From the NCBI GenBank assembly GCA_001599355.1, contig BCGQ01000003.1, positions 1,056,468 to 1,120,467 on the forward strand: a stretch of DNA of 64,000 bases. Direction: 5' to 3'. Of the stretch, positions 10,957-19,824 are shown piece after piece. The stretch comes from Nakazawaea peltata (taxonomy: Eukaryota > Ascomycota > Pichiomycetes > Alaninales > Pachysolenaceae). Numbering within the stretch: the first letter of the stretch is position 1; each line of letters opens with the position of its first letter. Position numbers and translations under genes: made by a program. A model generated the notes under the pieces. That model did no database searches, was not told the DNA's origin, and saw only the letters and a program-made list of their open reading frames with translations.

Positions 10957-12840
10957 TCAATAGTCTCTATACAAGTTGTTCAGGTTGATGATCAATTCCT
11001 CTACGATTTTGCTCTGTACTTGTAATTCTTCTGGATCCTCACTGAACATCAAAGTAGGTCCCCATACAATACCCAAATTCTTCTCTGTCATTTTATTTGA
11101 TTCACTGAAACTTACCACTTTACTCAAATGCAAAACAAGGGCTCTGAGAGTCCAATAACTCTCGTCATCCAACTTGTAAATGATATGGTGTAAAGTGATA
11201 TAACGGTCGTTACTATCAGGAATCTTCATCAGTCCAACTAAGTCTCCATAAACACTAGCTCCTAACAAAGGAGTAGGCAATGAAGCGAAGAACAATTTCA
11301 ATAATGACAGCACTAAATAGATATCGTTGTCCATAGAATTGGCATCCAAAACGATCTTGGTATTGATATTAATAGGATCGGCATCGATCAGTTCACGTAA
11401 TTCCTTCAATTTACTCAGGTTCAGAGACATTCTGTAGATTCCTTCCAAAGTAATTCCATGCAGTTCGATCATCTCAATACAACGAGTGACTAACAAAGGT
11501 ACAAGATCTTCTTCCGAGTTCAGGAGATTCAGGATTTCTACACCGAAAGTCTTACCATTGTTGATAGTTGTTCCAGGAGGAAGTTGGTCTTCTTCATGAG
11601 TAACTTGGTTTCCAGGAGCCTCTGCCATAGCTCTAGGACCAACCAAACCGGTGGAAAGAGGCAGACCAGTCCCACTGGTTCCACTGCTTACACGCGAGGA
11701 ATCATTCAGAGGATCTAAGGAAGAATAGCCCGAGTTCCCATTAACTTGAGGTGATCTTTGCTGTTGTTGTGGGGATGGCAGCTGAGTAGCTTGCACCTGG
11801 GATGGAGATCCGAATGATGAGGTCATAGGCAGACTTGACAGAGCCATAGATGATCCTAAAGCCCTTTGTTGAGACCTGAATGAAGGATGCACCAGATATT
11901 CTATTGGAGTCAATGCCGAATCAGCACCAGACAGTCCAGAAAGTGGCTGTCTCACCAACCAATTGTACAAATCTTTCTCATTATTTATAGAAGCCAGAAT
12001 TCCACGCATAGATGGTTTCTTAGCATTGCTACTACTACTGTTATTACCAGGAACAGTAGAAGTTGGTAATGGTGAAATAGTGACACCAGAGTTCATGAAA
12101 AGTGTTTCATTCCAAGTAGCATACTTCTGTAATTGTACACTAATCAGAGTATCAATCTCTAAAATCAAGTTCTTAACTTGCTTCGTATGGGCAGGTCTAT
12201 GGAACTTTAAAATCTCATCTTTAAGCTTTTTTCCATGAACAACTTTACTCTTATAATCCAGATCTGCTAACTCGACTTTTCTCAAAAGATCTTCCTCCTG
12301 TTGAGATGAAGTCTTGGAACCTTTCAAAGTGAAAGTCTTCTTCTGAGGATCGGCACCTTTAAGACGCTCCAACTCATTACACAAGTTATTATATTTAGTC
12401 TTCAGCTTATCCAGCAGTTGGATCAGCTCAATGCACTCTTTATCCTTTCTTTTACTTTCCTCTTTGATCATCTTTCTATTTCTTTGAACAGTACTCGACA
12501 AAGAATTCAACTGGTCATACATTTGAGTCAACAGCTTAACATACAGCGAGCCCACTTGGAACAATTTCTCATCAAACCCACATATCTGTTCAAAGTTGGA
12601 AAGAAAAGAGTCATTACGTAACTGGGACAGATCATGTTTCAACGATTCCTTAGTATTTTTCAGTATCTTTCTCATCTGGTTATAATGTTCATCTTCACAG
12701 ATCAGCTTCTTCCTGATGAACTTCAGTAACTCATCACAGGTGGAGATGGACTGTTTGAGACGGCGCAAAAGCAAGTCTACCAGGGAATCATTCGTCAATA
12801 CCCTTTGGATTTTCGGGTCGTCGAATATATCAGCACTCAT
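10957..12840 (-). CDS. RGD1: F-BAR and RhoGAP protein Rgd1
   Basis: A 627-residue protein that binds membranes through an N-terminal F-BAR/FCH coiled-coil domain (about 15-265) and stimulates GTP hydrolysis by Rho3/Rho4-type GTPases. The RhoGAP domain begins at about residue 432 (FGVEIL) and runs to the C-terminus. The catalytic arginine finger is Arg470 in EGIYRMS, and the later conserved block KNLGIVWGPTLM is intact. The middle (about 300-420) is a Ser/Pro/Gln-rich linker. Several 'Leu' in the RhoGAP core, such as IE-x-HGI and RMS-x-NL, are CTG and therefore Ala. It acts in actin-linked polarity and the cell-wall stress response. Confidence 0.93.
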   Translation of the reverse strand: MSADIFDDPKIQRVLTNDSLVDLLLRRLKQSISTCDELLKFIRKKLICEDEHYNQMRKILKNTKESLKHDLSQLRNDSFLSNFEQICGFDEKLFQVGSLYVKLLTQMYDQLNSLSSTVQRNRKMIKEESKRKDKECIELIQLLDKLKTKYNNLCNELERLKGADPQKKTFTLKGSKTSSQQEEDLLRKVELADLDYKSKVVHGKKLKDEILKFHRPAHTKQVKNLILEIDTLISVQLQKYATWNETLFMNSGVTISPLPTSTVPGNNSSSSNAKKPSMRGILASINNEKDLYNWLVRQPLSGLSGADSALTPIEYLVHPSFRSQQRALGSSMALSSLPMTSSFGSPSQVQATQLPSPQQQQRSPQVNGNSGYSSLDPLNDSSRVSSGTSGTGLPLSTGLVGPRAMAEAPGNQVTHEEDQLPPGTTINNGKTFGVEILNLLNSEEDLVPLLVTRCIEMIELHGITLEGIYRMSLNLSKLKELRELIDADPININTKIVLDANSMDNDIYLVLSLLKLFFASLPTPLLGASVYGDLVGLMKIPDSNDRYITLHHIIYKLDDESYWTLRALVLHLSKVVSFSESNKMTEKNLGIVWGPTLMFSEDPEELQVQSKIVEELIINLNNLYRDY

Positions 12841-13537
12841 CGTCTCCGTTTAACCTCGTTGTCTAGTATCTTTTTTCAGCGGTGTTACTTCTAAATATAC
12901 CGCGCCTGTTTTGCTGGGCTTTTTTTTCTAGTTTTGTGCCTCGTTTTATTTACCTGTTTTGGAGGTACGGGTAAGGCGGGGATTTGGCAAGGATTCTAGT
13001 GGCTTAACGGTTAAGGAGAGGATCGGGGGCAGGCTATGCAGGGGTGAGCGAATAGGAGAAAAGGGGGGAATGGGGGAATGGAGGGGAAGAGTAAGAAGGG
13101 GATGGGGAGGTGATGGGGAGGTGATGGGAAGGTGATGGGAAGGTGGTGGTGAGAAGAAGGTGTTAATGGATGTAATGTCAATGGAAGAAAATACAAAGAG
13201 ATCAATATCTTTCCTGTAGAGATACACAATATGACCCAATTGTTTATGCACTACGACATATTTCCAGATCTATTTAAATTCTATCTAATTTTGTAACTTC
13301 TACCCGAGCCTGCCTGTGTTTCTTTAATTGAATTTATTTCTCAAGTGTTTCATTTCAATTTCATTTTCAGTTTGATTTCAATTTTTACACTATACTTTCA
13401 GTCCGAGAATTTATATCTTTCTTTTCTCAGGTCTAGGCCCAGAGGATTCATATTTTCTGGTCTATTAGTCCAATGGACACTACAATTCTTCGGATCATAA
13501 ACTCATTCAAAATTATACTCTTGTATCTATATCTAAT
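12841..13537. other. Intergenic region between RGD1 and the kinase gene
   Basis: About 700 bp, no supported gene. It contains a G-rich block (about 13035-13150) ending in an 11-bp tandem repeat (13101-13144), then AT-rich DNA. It should hold the RGD1 promoter and the kinase 3' end. Confidence 0.6.
13101..13144 (+). repeat. 11-bp tandem repeat, four units
   Basis: Four head-to-tail copies of GATGGGGAGGT (the last two have GATGGGAAGGT) followed by degenerate GGTGGTGAG. They lie in the G-rich block upstream of RGD1 and are non-coding by context. Confidence 0.85.
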
Positions 13538-14458
13538 CTATACCTTAACTTGATCTTTAACTTGATCGACCAATTGGTTTATGTTTAATCGTTGCAGTGG
13601 ATCGATCTGCAATAAGCCAGGAATACAGGCCATTGGGGTATTCTCAGGTAATTCAACTCCAGCTTTAAAACTTTCTATATACTTTAACTGCTCTGCATTA
13701 TCCATCTCCTCGTACCGTTTGAAGAAATCATCTTCATGAGATTTAGCCAATTTCCAAGGTGGAAATTTGAGAAAACACCAGTAGAAGAGAAGAATACCTA
13801 AAGACCACATATCACTTTGCTTTGCATCATATCGAAAATGCAGAAATACTTCGGGAGCAGCATACACTCGAGTCCCCACAAGACCCATTCCTTCAATATA
13901 TTCATTTCCTTGAGTTTTGGCTTTTGCACAATCACAGAAATCCACTACTTTCAATACCAGCTCTGGTCCTAACTCATCTATAAGTAAATTATCCATTTTA
14001 AGATCTCTGTGAGCTATCCCCTGGTTATGCAAGAATTTTATCACATCCACCAATTGAAGGTACCATTTGAATTTCAACTGAGGATACCCGAAGATCAACT
14101 CCCTAACACTACCTTTATAATATGGCATAACCATCACGGTTTTGAGCTCTCCTCTATGTACAAGCTCAATGGGATCCACAAGATTCTCATGCATACCTTT
14201 CAACTCTACTAGCACATCATATTCATACCTCACTCGAGCTATGTAATCCAGATCTGTCTCCTTCTTATGCAGTCTTGTATATTGTTTGACAGCATAGTCT
14301 TCCTGTAGACCATGGCTCTTGGATACCTTGTACAAGTAGACCGATCCACTCAGACCCTCTCCGAGAGTCTTCTGTTTCTTTCCATACCGCCATTTGTGGT
14401 CTCGACTACCCAACCGGATCCACGCCATCGTCCAGCACACCTTCTTGGATTGGAGCAC
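13538..14458 (-). CDS. Short Ser/Thr protein kinase with atypical DFC motif
   Basis: A 306-residue protein that is essentially a bare kinase domain. The glycine-rich loop is at 33-40 (LGEG-x-SGSV, where x is CTG, hence Ala). The ATP lysine is Lys58 (YAVKQY), the catalytic loop HRDLKMDN starts at 150, and the APE motif is AAPEVF. The metal-binding DFG is DFC at 173-175; the third base triplet at 13934-13936 encodes Cys. The general look (YGKK..TLGEG.SGSV, GTRVYAAPEVF) recalls the fungal Npr1/Hal5 transporter-regulating kinases, but the long N-terminal region of those is missing. Subfamily assignment is tentative. A start at Met11 is possible. Confidence 0.8.
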   Translation of the reverse strand: MLQSKKVCWTMAWIRLGSRDHKWRYGKKQKTLGEGLSGSVYLYKVSKSHGLQEDYAVKQYTRLHKKETDLDYIARVRYEYDVLVELKGMHENLVDPIELVHRGELKTVMVMPYYKGSVRELIFGYPQLKFKWYLQLVDVIKFLHNQGIAHRDLKMDNLLIDELGPELVLKVVDFCDCAKAKTQGNEYIEGMGLVGTRVYAAPEVFLHFRYDAKQSDMWSLGILLFYWCFLKFPPWKLAKSHEDDFFKRYEEMDNAEQLKYIESFKAGVELPENTPMACIPGLLQIDPLQRLNINQLVDQVKDQVKV

Positions 14459-14680
14459 GCTTCAAGACCGAAAAATTCACTCTTCTCAACTTAAAGCCAT
14501 TGCCTGTGCCTGGCGCCTCTGCGCGAGCATGCTTCCCTCGGGTTCTTTTTTCGGCCTTTTCCTCTGCTGAGCCAGCCTAGCGCCAGATGCTCTGTTACTA
14601 CGAGCACTGTAAGTTTGCTGAAGCACATGATAAAACATGGAAAGTGGGTTCTCTCAATTTTGAATAGCCATTGAAGACTC

Positions 14681-16429
14681 ATGAATTACTCAGAACTTGT
14701 ATCAGATACCTCCAAGGTGCCCATGCACTACATATTCGGGACCCTGCTTAATGCCACAGTTACTTCATGCGATCTGATCTCTCAGATACCTTCACTGGAG
14801 AGATGTCTGTTTGTTCGTGAGAATTGTGGAGACCATGTGCTCGGTGTATTCAATTACTTTGAGATATACTATTGCAAAGCGGGAACAGGGATATCGTCAT
14901 ATTTCCTTCTACTCTCAATCTTCTTGATGTTATTGTTCTGTTTCGCTGCATTGGGAGTCACATCATCCGAGTTTTTGTGTCCAAACTTGTCCACGTTTGC
15001 ATCTATATTGAATATTCCTGAGAATTTGTCAGGATTGACTTTGCTCCTGTTTGGAAATGGGTCTCCTGATATATTGGCCACTTATCTGTCATTCCAATCC
15101 GATAATGCTTCCTTGCTGATAGGTGAGTTGATCGGAAGTGCTCTCTTAATATCATCCTTTGTCATTGGTTTGATATGTTGTATGTATCCCTTCAGTCTCG
15201 CTGGCGAGGACAAGGGTGATGACCGGTATATATTCATGAGAGATGTCGTATTTTTCATCACTAGTGTCTTTTTTGTGATTCTCTTCCTCAGTGATGGTAA
15301 GCTTGAGCTTTGGGAATGTCTGGCAATGATCACATTGTATGTCATCTACGTTATAATAATCATTTGGTGGAACTCGATATTGCAACTGACACACAGAGAT
15401 CAGGAATCAGATGAGCGGGCCAGACAATTGTACAATTTTGACGATTCATTCCTCGATCAAGTCGAATTAGAGGACCTGATGCCTCATCATCACGTCCCTC
15501 ACGCCGGTACCGGGAATTCTTTATTGGGGGCTATCGAGTTCAAATTCGCTTTACAGAAGTTGAGACTGAAACTGAGTCTTAGAGACTCTTTGAGCCTCGG
15601 GCTGATCCGATTAGAAGGAGATGATGAATATGAAGCAGCTATATCAGGCTTGGATAATACTGACTACGACTTGGATGATACTCCAAAGAGTGATCTCTCA
15701 TACAATATTTGGTCTGTTATATATTTGCCCCTCAAGTTGACAGTCCCAGTAAAAGACTTAGACAACACACAAGAAATCTCAAAACGTCTCTTGTTGGCTC
15801 AACTATGTTGCTCTTCGTTCTTCATACTGTGGATAGTTTTTTCGGGGGCCATTCTGTACTTGGTATTATTTGTTGTGCTAAGTGTGTCGTTGATGGCAGC
15901 TTTGATATTTCTTGTACCTGATGGAGTAAGCTCAGTCGTCAACTTGGCCATCTGTGTCTATGGGTTTATTTCCCTGATCTGTTGGATCTCTCTTATACTG
16001 GACGAATTGATCAGTATATTAAAGTTTGTACTGCATCTTGCTCAGGTGGGGGACCTGATTTTAGGATTGACATTGTTCCTGATGGGGAACTCGGTCGGTG
16101 ATTTGGTCTCTAACTTAACTATACTGAGAATGGGGTATCCGTTAATGCTGTTACTGGCTTGTTTTGGAGGCCCATTACTCAATTTGTTGCTCGGTGTAGG
16201 ACTTAACGGAGTGCTTGTTATTTTGGACCAATCCCAAGTCCCAATTGAGTTCAATGTCGGTGGAACTTTGATTTGGTCACTGTTTTGTCTTTTAGGGAGT
16301 TTATTGCTGTTGTTGATATTACTCCCAAGAAACAATTGGCAGTTCGATTCTAAGGTAGGGGGATTATTGATTCTGGTTTGGTTTATAGGGACTCTCATTA
16401 ACGTAATGATGAGTATTGTAGAAGAGTGA
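14681..16429 (+). CDS. Cation/Ca2+ exchanger (NCX/CCX type, YDL206W-like)
   Basis: A 582-residue membrane protein with two inverted blocks of about five helices separated by an acidic cytosolic loop (about 235-345). The two alpha-repeats of Na+/Ca2+-exchanger superfamily proteins are clear: LLFGNGSPDILATY near residue 123 and LMGNSVGDLVSNL near 467. The long extracytosolic N-terminus with Cys-rich segments (SCDLISQ, CLFVRENCGDHV) is typical of the CCX/NCKX-like fungal group to which yeast YDL206W belongs. It is likely an organellar or vacuolar cation exchanger; the ion is not deducible. It is divergent from the kinase gene (222 bp apart). Confidence 0.88.
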   Translation: MNYSELVSDTSKVPMHYIFGTLLNATVTSCDLISQIPSLERCLFVRENCGDHVLGVFNYFEIYYCKAGTGISSYFLLLSIFLMLLFCFAALGVTSSEFLCPNLSTFASILNIPENLSGLTLLLFGNGSPDILATYLSFQSDNASLLIGELIGSALLISSFVIGLICCMYPFSLAGEDKGDDRYIFMRDVVFFITSVFFVILFLSDGKLELWECLAMITLYVIYVIIIIWWNSILQLTHRDQESDERARQLYNFDDSFLDQVELEDLMPHHHVPHAGTGNSLLGAIEFKFALQKLRLKLSLRDSLSLGLIRLEGDDEYEAAISGLDNTDYDLDDTPKSDLSYNIWSVIYLPLKLTVPVKDLDNTQEISKRLLLAQLCCSSFFILWIVFSGAILYLVLFVVLSVSLMAALIFLVPDGVSSVVNLAICVYGFISLICWISLILDELISILKFVLHLAQVGDLILGLTLFLMGNSVGDLVSNLTILRMGYPLMLLLACFGGPLLNLLLGVGLNGVLVILDQSQVPIEFNVGGTLIWSLFCLLGSLLLLLILLPRNNWQFDSKVGGLLILVWFIGTLINVMMSIVEE

Positions 16430-16594
16430 TATGTATAGTAAAATAAGCATTATAAGATAAGAGGATGTAGTTGATGTGAGGGGTTAAGTAAGCTGGGGGG
16501 AGGGTCTGTGCTTATAGCATTAGGGTCATTAGATCATTGTAAGGGCGTAGTGATAGTTGGAATATGGAGGGTGAGGAGAGTAGGGAGAGTAGGG

Positions 16595-16696
16595 AGAGTA
16601 AACCGATAGTCAGAGTAAACCGATAGACAGAGTAAACCGATAGACAGAGTAAGCAGTTGGGCAGAGTAAGCGGTTAGGCATAGTAAGCGGTTAGGC
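16595..16696 (+). repeat. 17-bp minisatellite, six units
   Basis: Six contiguous 17-bp units: three of the AGAGTAAACCGATAGAC type followed by three of the AGAGTAAGCGGTTAGGC type, with a partial seventh. Just upstream are two 9-bp AGAGTAGGG units that share the AGAGTA start. It lies about 290 bp before RPN3. Confidence 0.9.
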
Positions 16697-16872
16697 AGAG
16701 TAGATGGGATAGCGGAGGGAGGTAGCGGGAGGTAGCGGAAACGGTATAGACACAGCAAAAGGGATAACCGTATTGCAAAAGGGGTAAGCTGCAACGGAAT
16801 CACAAAGCGCGCGCAAACCTCACTATAATCCATTTTCGGATAATTAACACACCACACACGACTATTCCCAGA

Positions 16873-16883
16873 AGTGGCGAAAA
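16873..16883 (+). promoter_or_regulatory. PACE-like element before RPN3
   Basis: AGTGGCGAAAA resembles the GGTGGCAAA element that Rpn4 binds upstream of proteasome genes in Saccharomyces, with one internal difference. It is about 105 bp before the RPN3 start. The gene context supports the call; the sequence match alone is modest. Confidence 0.4.
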
Positions 16884-16986
16884 AATCAACAACAAAAAAG
16901 ACCACCGCTGTAAGGCAATTTTGGGTTTAAAAGTAGAACAACCAAAGGGCGGGAACTGAAATTGTTAACATCAAAAATACAACAAT

Positions 16987-18393
16987 ATGTCGACCAATGG
17001 CCATACTCTGGAGTCAGTGGTTGAAGATGTCAAGACTGCTTGTCAATTGATTGAAAAAAGTGCGATCAACTTTGATCCGCGTTATGTCTTGAAAGTGTTC
17101 CGCGAGTTGGGCGCTTTACGTAGAAAGTTGAGCAGGGACCTGTTGGGTCAAGTCATTGCCTCTACATATCCTGTCTCTCACAATCACAGAGAATATCTTT
17201 TGGATGTATTGAAATATGAGAGCACCGAGTCCTCTCCTGAACCGGCTGCTGCTGACAAGGAAATCCTCCCGGAATTGGATATCTTTTGCCATTTGTTGAT
17301 TCAGATCTACTTGCACGATAAGAAGGAGTTCAAGCGTTTGAACAAATTCAACTCTAAGGTTATCTTGGCCTTGAAATGTTATAACCGCCGTTCATTGGAC
17401 TTCATTTCTTCTAAAGTATGGTTCTACATTGCCAGAACTAATGAAGTTTTGGATACTTTGGTTCTGATCAGACCTGAATTATTACAGCTGTTGCGTACCC
17501 TGACATTAAGACATGACACTGAGACAATGCTGTCGACTATCACATTGTTATTACGTAACTATTTGCTTTGTAATGATGTTAACCAGCTGTCCAATTTAGT
17601 GGAGAAGGCAGAGTTCCCAATGAACTCTCTGCTGAACTCATTATGTGCCAGATATTGTTACTATTTACTGAGAATCAATGCTATTGAGTTGAATTATTCT
17701 CTGCTGCATGAATATTCCATCAGTTCTATCAGAAAACTGCCACAGACCACCTTTGCTGTTGGATTTTTGGAGAGTTGTGTCAAATTGAACATTTTAATCG
17801 AGTTATTGATGGGTGATATTCCTGAGATGAAGACATTTAGAGAACCTCTGCACTTGGAAAAGAATTTAGTTCCATATTTGGAAGTCCTGAGACTGGTACG
17901 TCTGGGTGATCTTAACCTTTTCAACTCTACTCTTTCTAAATATGAGAGTGTACTCAAGAGAGACACTAATTACAATCTTGTACTCCGTTTGAGACAGAAT
18001 GTCATCAAGACTGGTATTAGACTTATTTCTCTTTCATATGTCAAGATCTCACTTAAAGACATCTGCATCAAGTTACACTTGGACAGTGAATTGAGTGCCG
18101 AATATATAGTTCTGAAACTGATTAGAGACGGTGTTATCGATGCAGAGATTAATCATGAGCAAGGATACATGGCCTCCAAAGAAATCTTGGATGTATATTC
18201 GACCACAGCTCCTCAAGAGGAGTATGATCAAAGAATCAAATTCACAATGCTGTTACACAATGATTCGGTCCGTCTGTTAAGATTCCCATTGAGCAACAAC
18301 AGATTGGATTTGAAGAATGATTTGCAACTGAAGGAAAGAGAGCAGGATTATATCGAATACCTTCAAGATGGTGATGATTTCGACTTCATATAA
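16987..18393 (+). CDS. RPN3: 26S proteasome regulatory (lid) subunit Rpn3
   Basis: A 468-residue lid subunit of the 19S regulatory particle (PSMD3 homologue). It has an N-terminal helical TPR-like region and a C-terminal PCI domain (about 250-420). Family blocks include LDPRY-like FDPRYVLKVFRELGALR at the N-terminus, INAIELNYS, LLMGDIPEM, LRQNVIKTGIRLISL and SLKDICIKLHLDS. The C-terminus ends in an acidic DGDDFDFI tail, as in other fungi. It is somewhat shorter than the Saccharomyces protein, mainly in the acidic tail. A PACE-like site and an ACACGAC motif lie just upstream. Confidence 0.96.
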   Translation: MSTNGHTLESVVEDVKTACQLIEKSAINFDPRYVLKVFRELGALRRKLSRDLLGQVIASTYPVSHNHREYLLDVLKYESTESSPEPAAADKEILPELDIFCHLLIQIYLHDKKEFKRLNKFNSKVILALKCYNRRSLDFISSKVWFYIARTNEVLDTLVLIRPELLQLLRTLTLRHDTETMLSTITLLLRNYLLCNDVNQLSNLVEKAEFPMNSLLNSLCARYCYYLLRINAIELNYSLLHEYSISSIRKLPQTTFAVGFLESCVKLNILIELLMGDIPEMKTFREPLHLEKNLVPYLEVLRLVRLGDLNLFNSTLSKYESVLKRDTNYNLVLRLRQNVIKTGIRLISLSYVKISLKDICIKLHLDSELSAEYIVLKLIRDGVIDAEINHEQGYMASKEILDVYSTTAPQEEYDQRIKFTMLLHNDSVRLLRFPLSNNRLDLKNDLQLKEREQDYIEYLQDGDDFDFI

Positions 18394-18550
18394 GAGGATT
18401 AGAAAATACAGTAATATAATTAGATTACAATCGATTTTGTAGTGTTGCATGCTCTGCTCTGTAGTTTTGACCTTGGACTTCTTCCTCCTCCTCTTCGGCT
18501 CTTAGCCCTCGGTCGGCCCCAAACTCAATCGGCCCTGATGGCCCTCTCTT

Positions 18551-18560
18551 CCTTAAAAGG
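18551..18560. promoter_or_regulatory. CArG box upstream of SNF8
   Basis: CCTTAAAAGG inside TTCCTTAAAAGGAATA, a palindromic CC(A/T)6GG Mcm1-type site about 130 bp before the SNF8 start. The role is inferred. Confidence 0.4.
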
Positions 18561-18687
18561 AATATTAGTCGAAAATACACTACCTTAAATATCTAAACTA
18601 CCTTCTTCTCTTCTGTTTGATTTTTAAAGCTTGTGAAGAGCTCAGGTTGGTGGTTGCATTTGTTGAGATCTACATTGAATCATCAAT

Positions 18688-19398
18688 ATGCGACTGGGAA
18701 TCTCCTCCTTTGACCAGGCTAATACCACACAGAAGAAATATGATGCTTTAGGGAACAGTATTCTAGAACAACAATCAGAGGAATTGGCCACTCAATTACA
18801 AGTATTTCAAAACGCTTTATTGAATTATTCTAGGGAGCATGGAGAGGAGATCAGACAGAATCCGAAATTCCGGTCTGATTTCAGTAAGATTTGCCTGGGG
18901 TTCGGTGTCGAGCCGGTATTTCAAGCTTCTGGAACAGATGATGTGGCAGGCAATTCTGAGAAAGACCTTGACGAATTCTATAATCAATTGGGTATCAGGA
19001 TCATAGAGTTGTGTCGTGAGACACGGCTGAATAATGGAGGAATGATCACTGTGGAGCAAGTGGTGAAAATATTGAAACCAAATGTTAACGTCCCTCAACA
19101 ACAAGAGCTTAAACCAGATCACGTGATAACTCTGGTGAAGAGGTTGAATTTACTTGGTGATGAGTTGAGTATTATCAAGGATAATCTCATTAAGAGTATT
19201 CCTCATGAGTTGAATAGTGATGAATCGGTGATTTACGAGGTTTGTAAGATCACTGGTGGATATGTTTCTTTGGATATTTTGCAACTGAATTTTGGCTGGG
19301 ACAAATACAGAAGCAAGAGAGTTGTGTATGATATGGTAAGTAATGGGTTACTTTGGGTTGATGGACTGGATGGTACATATTGGGTATTGTCTGAGTAG
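18688..19398 (+). CDS. SNF8: ESCRT-II subunit Snf8/Vps22
   Basis: A 236-residue subunit of ESCRT-II, which sorts ubiquitinated cargo into multivesicular endosomes. The N-terminus has the family opening (LGISSFDQ then a KYDALGNSILEQQ helix). The NPKFRSDFSKICLGFGVEP segment and the two C-terminal winged-helix domains, ending KRVVYDMVSNGLLWVDGLDG, are all present. Length is close to the family norm. No intron or frame problem is seen. Confidence 0.95.
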   Translation: MRLGISSFDQANTTQKKYDALGNSILEQQSEELATQLQVFQNALLNYSREHGEEIRQNPKFRSDFSKICLGFGVEPVFQASGTDDVAGNSEKDLDEFYNQLGIRIIELCRETRLNNGGMITVEQVVKILKPNVNVPQQQELKPDHVITLVKRLNLLGDELSIIKDNLIKSIPHELNSDESVIYEVCKITGGYVSLDILQLNFGWDKYRSKRVVYDMVSNGLLWVDGLDGTYWVLSE

Positions 19399-19824
19399 TG
19401 ACCTAGATCAAAATTCCAGCACTTTGACAAATCTTGTTCTTACATATTTCATCACCATTTATCACTTAATTGCATTCTACATAATAAATAGATACCACTT
19501 AAACTTTAACTGTAAAGCAATGCTGAAAATTATAGAATATTTCCAATTTGAATTATTCTGAATCCATGCAGATCAGTATCCTAATCACAATCCTGTAACC
19601 TCCAGCTTTCTCCAGCTCTCTCAACTTTGCTCAAGTCCACTCCATCCCCAACTCTCCCTTACCACCCACTGCCCTCCCCTCTATCACACTTCCTTTTTAG
19701 GATTTCCTCCATATGCACACGACCAAAATTATCTTTCTTTTTTTTCCCAACTCTAAAAATTTTTCAGGCCCTCCTAACAAAAGAGGGATGAGATGAGTAG
19801 AGACACCTTGAATTAAACAACGAA
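19399..19824. other. SNF8-NOP9 intergenic region
   Basis: 426 bp without a gene. It contains a pyrimidine-rich stretch (about 19600-19690), a CCTTTTTAGG box (19692-19701) and GCACACGACC (19715-19724), both within 135 bp of the NOP9 start. Confidence 0.6.
19692..19701. promoter_or_regulatory. CArG box upstream of NOP9
   Basis: CCTTTTTAGG, matching CC(A/T)6GG, about 124 bp upstream of NOP9 and next to an ACACGAC motif at 19717-19723. Confidence 0.35.

Larger units (their letters stand above)
16430..16986. other. RPN3 promoter region with minisatellite
   Basis: A 557-bp stretch between the exchanger gene and RPN3. It carries a 17-bp minisatellite (16595-16696), a CG-rich GCGCGCGC string near 16807, the ACACGACTATTC motif (16856-16867) and AGTGGCGAAAA (16873-16883), which resembles the Rpn4-bound PACE element of proteasome genes. 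Confidence 0.6.
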
